From positions 1-6,955 of the forward strand of contig JAFAVL010000596.1 of assembly GCA_019242465.1 (NCBI GenBank): a stretch of DNA of 6,955 bases, written 5' to 3'. This DNA is from Chroococcidiopsidaceae cyanobacterium CP_BM_RX_35 (GTDB lineage: Bacteria; Cyanobacteriota; Cyanobacteriia; Cyanobacteriales; Chroococcidiopsidaceae). Within the stretch, counting starts at the first letter, position 1, and the number at the start of each line of letters is the position of its first letter. The notes under the pieces are model-generated. The model did not search any database. It was not told the DNA's origin and was given only the letters and a program-made list of their open reading frames with translations. Position numbers and translations under genes: made by a program. This document shows, piece by piece, positions 4,922 to 6,955 of the stretch.

Positions 4922-6013
4922 CTAAACGGCTGGTGGATTTGAATTGTTACCCAGCCACTGCAGATTTTGAGCCGTACTGTCAAAGTGGCTAGTGGTCTTG
5001 AAGAGTTCGTAATGACCTGTAGCCGCTGCCGCTGCGGTTCGCTCCAGCAGCGCTGCAACTTGTTCTTGACTCATCGGCTTAAACGTGCGGATGACCTCAA
5101 ACGCTTGGTTCAAGATTGTCATGCTATCAATGCCTGTAATCACCGTTGAAGTTGGTAGATTCATCGAGTAGTGCAGGCATTCAATTGGTGTGACTGTGTT
5201 ACTCTTCAAAATGAAACGATCGCCCATTGATTTCATCCCCAGCACACCAATGTTATTTTTGACCAGCACTGGCAGAACCAAGCGCTGGAAACTCCGAAAA
5301 TGGGCATCCATGACGTTAAGCGGCATCTGCACCGTGTCGAACCGGAAATTGTGTTGAGCTGCGACTTCCAGCATCCTCAGATGAACTAAGGGATCTTTGT
5401 GTCCTGTAAATCCGATATAACGAAGCTTGCCTGCCTTTTTCGCCTCTAGAAAAGCTTCTAATGCACCGCCAGGAGCGAAGATGCGGTCTGGGTCTTCCAT
5501 GCGAATAACTTCATGAAATTGCAGCAGGTCTACGTGGTCCGTCTGTAGGCGTTGCAGAGATTCGTCGATCTGCTGGGCAGCAGCCTCTTTTGTGCGACCG
5601 TCGATCTTGGTCATCAGGAAGGCCTTTTGGCGATAGCCGCCCTGAAGCGCCTTACCCATCCGAATTTCGCTGTTCCCCTTGTTATAGTCCCAGCTGTTGT
5701 CCATGAAATTGATGCCACCGTCGATAGCGCTACGGATAATCCTGATGCTCTCCTGCTCCTCAAGATTCGCCGTTCCGATATGGGAACCACCTACGCCAAG
5801 TGCGGAGACTTTTTCGTTGGTGCTACCCAGTGTCCGGTAGAGCATGTCGCCACTTCTGGTTCCAGCTTGAGGTGTCATCACGGACGGTTTTACCTCAGCG
5901 GATTCGTTTTCGGCTAGGAGTGGTTTGATGAAACCTTCTGAAGCTGCCAGCCCTGCCGCCACTAAACCTGAAACTGAAGCCGTCTTCAGGAAATCTCGCC
6001 TATTGATATCCAC
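4922..6013 (-). CDS. Tat-exported aldo/keto reductase
   Basis: This 363-residue protein begins with a twin-arginine signal (NRRDFLKTA at 4-12, then a small-residue hydrophobic stretch to about 30), so it is predicted to fold with its cofactor and cross the cytoplasmic or thylakoid membrane. The rest is an aldo/keto reductase barrel. The catalytic tetrad is visible: Asp105 in NFMDN, Tyr110 in WDYNKGNSE, Lys136 in MTKID and His167 in LLQFHE, with spacing close to the family norm. GFTGHKDP and GMKSMG fit later barrel strands. Physiological substrate and electron donor are unknown; soluble relatives reduce carbonyls with NADPH. The start is GTG at 6013, because AAGGAG at 6021-6026 is seven bases upstream; an ATG eight codons further upstream would put that site inside the gene and make the n-region unusually long. 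The gene is complete, convergent with the FUSC gene and divergent from the nuclease-ParA gene. Confidence 0.9.
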   Translation of the reverse strand: MDINRRDFLKTASVSGLVAAGLAASEGFIKPLLAENESAEVKPSVMTPQAGTRSGDMLYRTLGSTNEKVSALGVGGSHIGTANLEEQESIRIIRSAIDGGINFMDNSWDYNKGNSEIRMGKALQGGYRQKAFLMTKIDGRTKEAAAQQIDESLQRLQTDHVDLLQFHEVIRMEDPDRIFAPGGALEAFLEAKKAGKLRYIGFTGHKDPLVHLRMLEVAAQHNFRFDTVQMPLNVMDAHFRSFQRLVLPVLVKNNIGVLGMKSMGDRFILKSNTVTPIECLHYSMNLPTSTVITGIDSMTILNQAFEVIRTFKPMSQEQVAALLERTAAAAATGHYELFKTTSHFDSTAQNLQWLGNNSNPPAV

Positions 6014-6119
6014 GTAGTGTCTCCTTTGAACAATCAAAGCCAGTAAAGTCTAGAGATTCAAGAATCGGCTTTAACTTTGCTAAAATTCCGTTAGTGCTGC
6101 ATCTACCAAAAGGTGACAT
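6000..6119 (-). other. Doubtful 39-codon ORF overlapping the reductase start
   Basis: On the minus strand an ATG at 6119 is preceded by GGAGGAGG and opens a 39-codon frame whose TAG lies at 6000-6002, 14 nt inside the reductase gene in another frame. The product (MSPFGRCSTNG at the N-terminus, with LAKLKPILESLDF later) is not recognised. It could be a translationally coupled leader peptide or chance: the purine-rich site is very close to the ATG. Confidence 0.2.
6021..6026 (-). promoter_or_regulatory. Ribosome binding site that decides the reductase start
   Basis: AAGGAG on the minus strand is seven bases before the GTG at 6013. That start places the twin-arginine motif at residues 5-6, which is normal for Tat substrates. 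Confidence 0.7.
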
Positions 6120-6229
6120 CCTCCTCCAAAAAATCAGTGATCGCCCTGATATCAAAACATCTGGGTTCAAGGGAGAATCAAAAAAACATCAGATTCCCAA
6201 TAGCCATAGCATGATCGAGGTCAGACAGA
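6120..6229. other. Intergenic region upstream of the nuclease-ParA gene, with small inverted repeats
   Basis: ATCAG (6133-6137) and CTGAT (6146-6150) form a short inverted repeat, and GGGAGAATC (6171-6179) pairs imperfectly with GATTCCC (6192-6198). These could be operator-like sites but are not statistically notable by eye. An ATG at 6211 opens only nine codons, in a different frame from the downstream gene. No promoter is recognised. Confidence 0.3.
6217..6220 (+). promoter_or_regulatory. Probable ribosome binding site for the TTG start
   Basis: GAGG lies nine bases before TTG 6230, the first plausible start after the in-frame stop TGA at 6212-6214. It is weak but correctly spaced. Confidence 0.4.
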
Positions 6230-6955
6230 TTGTCCTTTAATCCAGAGTTTTGCCGCAACGAAAGCGAGGTTGAAAGCAAACTCATTGTTCAATATCTACT
6301 CCCAAAATTGGGGTACACTCCAGAAACCTGGCATCAAGAGGTAGCAGTTGGCAGTATCCGTTTAGACTTTTTGGCATTTGCCGCACAGGTAGTTCCATTT
6401 GTGCTAAATGCCAATTCGCCCTTGAGTGTGGTTATGGAGGCGAAGCATCCGAATCAAAACTTAGACAATCATGTTCGCCGACTTAAGCGCTACTTAACAA
6501 GTTTAAATCTTCAATATGGACTATTAACTAATGGCAGAGATGTCAAAATTTTTGCCAGAGTAAAAGAAGACATTCAACTAGTTTTTCATTGTTCCGGTAA
6601 AGAGATTGAAGCCAGAATTGACGAAATTAAGGCTCTAATAGGCAAAGATAGCCTTAAAACAAGAATTTCTGAAGGGACTTCAGAAGTTCAACAGCTTCAT
6701 ACTGATACAGCAAATCCTCAAGCAAGTTCTAATTCCAGTTTTGAAAACAAGAGGCAACACCCTATGAAAATAATTGCTGTTTATCACAACAAAGGTGGGG
6801 TTGGCAAGACAACTACTGTAGTTAACTTAGCAGCAGCGCTGAGAAAGAAGGGTAAGAGAGTTCTTGTTATTGACTTAGATAGCCAAGCAAATACAACATT
6901 TGCAACAGGGCTAATTAAATTTGAAGATGAGGAATTTGATGATATAAAAGATTCC
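6230..6955 (+). CDS. HsdR-N-type PD-(D/E)XK nuclease-like domain fused to ParA-type ATPase (3' truncated by window)
   Basis: One stop-free frame runs from TTG 6230 through the window end (242 codons seen). Residues about 8-112 resemble the N-terminal domain of type I restriction R subunits: NESEVESK with Glu15, IRLDFLAF with Asp46, VVMEAKHP with Glu70 and Lys72 (the D...ExK core), then RRLKRYL and GLLTNG. The usual QxxxY motif appears as RxxxY (Arg84, Tyr88). Residues 125-178 are a polar Ser/Asn/Gln-rich linker. From Met179 a ParA/Soj-type ATPase begins, with deviant Walker A KGGVGKTT (188-195, signature Lys188) and DLDSQANTT (215-223), where Ser replaces the usual Pro of DxDPQ. An upstream in-frame TGA at 6212 limits the start; TTG gives MSFNPEF. 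An internal ATG at 6764, with GAGG nine bases before it, could also yield ParA alone. The nuclease-like fold suggests DNA cleavage or binding, and ParA suggests ATP-dependent positioning; the combined role (defence, plasmid maintenance) is unknown. Confidence 0.8.
   Translation, partial: MSFNPEFCRNESEVESKLIVQYLLPKLGYTPETWHQEVAVGSIRLDFLAFAAQVVPFVLNANSPLSVVMEAKHPNQNLDNHVRRLKRYLTSLNLQYGLLTNGRDVKIFARVKEDIQLVFHCSGKEIEARIDEIKALIGKDSLKTRISEGTSEVQQLHTDTANPQASSNSSFENKRQHPMKIIAVYHNKGGVGKTTTVVNLAAALRKKGKRVLVIDLDSQANTTFATGLIKFEDEEFDDIKDS

Noticed and set aside
5552..5917. Plus-strand 121-codon frame opposite the aldo/keto reductase
   Set aside because: It is antisense to the catalytic part of a convincing enzyme and shows no motif of its own.
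6105..6130. GGTGACATCCTCC considered as an IS200/IS605-type end
   Set aside because: The resemblance is short and from memory only; no transposase, matching second end or hairpin pair supports it.
1..6955. CRISPR array, tRNA or rRNA genes
   Set aside because: No regularly spaced repeats and no tRNA- or rRNA-like segments were noticed on either strand.

Overview
The window looks like an accessory, rearranged stretch of a cyanobacterial chromosome or large plasmid, most likely from a filamentous or otherwise large-genome species. The reasons are two HIP1 octamers (GCGATCGC, 3460-3467 and 3543-3550), cyanobacterial-looking protein families, an IS5-type element and several gene fragments. The assignment to cyanobacteria is an inference from composition and remembered family resemblance, not from a search.

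Region 1 (1-3420) is a cassette between two inverted IS5-family ends. The window opens in the last 24 codons of an IS5-family transposase reading right (IS end at 107). The same 107 bp reappear as a perfect reverse complement at 2966-3072, as one end of a 455-bp internally deleted copy (2966-3420). Between them lie an intact radical SAM enzyme with extra C-terminal cysteines (555-1628), a decayed fragment of a second radical SAM gene (1884-2048), a hairpin- and repeat-bearing spacer, and an intact class II aldolase/adducin-family gene (2343-2966). The right IS copy landed on the TA of the aldolase stop codon and left the protein unchanged.

Region 2 (3421-3780) holds gene remnants: the C-terminus of a nitrate/sulfonate/taurine-type ABC permease (minus strand) abuts an HdeD-like membrane protein fragment (plus strand). 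Region 3 (3821-6013) holds two intact convergent genes, a FUSC-type membrane protein (plus) and a Tat-exported aldo/keto reductase (minus, GTG start set by its ribosome binding site).

Region 4 (6230 to the end) is the most striking. A single uninterrupted frame, starting at a TTG and running off the window, encodes an HsdR-N-type PD-(D/E)XK nuclease-like domain, then a polar linker, then the start of a ParA/Soj-type ATPase with a deviant Walker A motif. A restriction-type nuclease fold joined to a partition/positioning ATPase is unusual and is the best candidate here for an undescribed system. Its C-terminus and downstream partners lie outside the window.

Functional links: the radical SAM and aldolase genes are co-mobilised and may act in one pathway, but no substrate or precursor peptide can be named. 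The FUSC, reductase and nuclease-ParA genes show no obvious link to each other.
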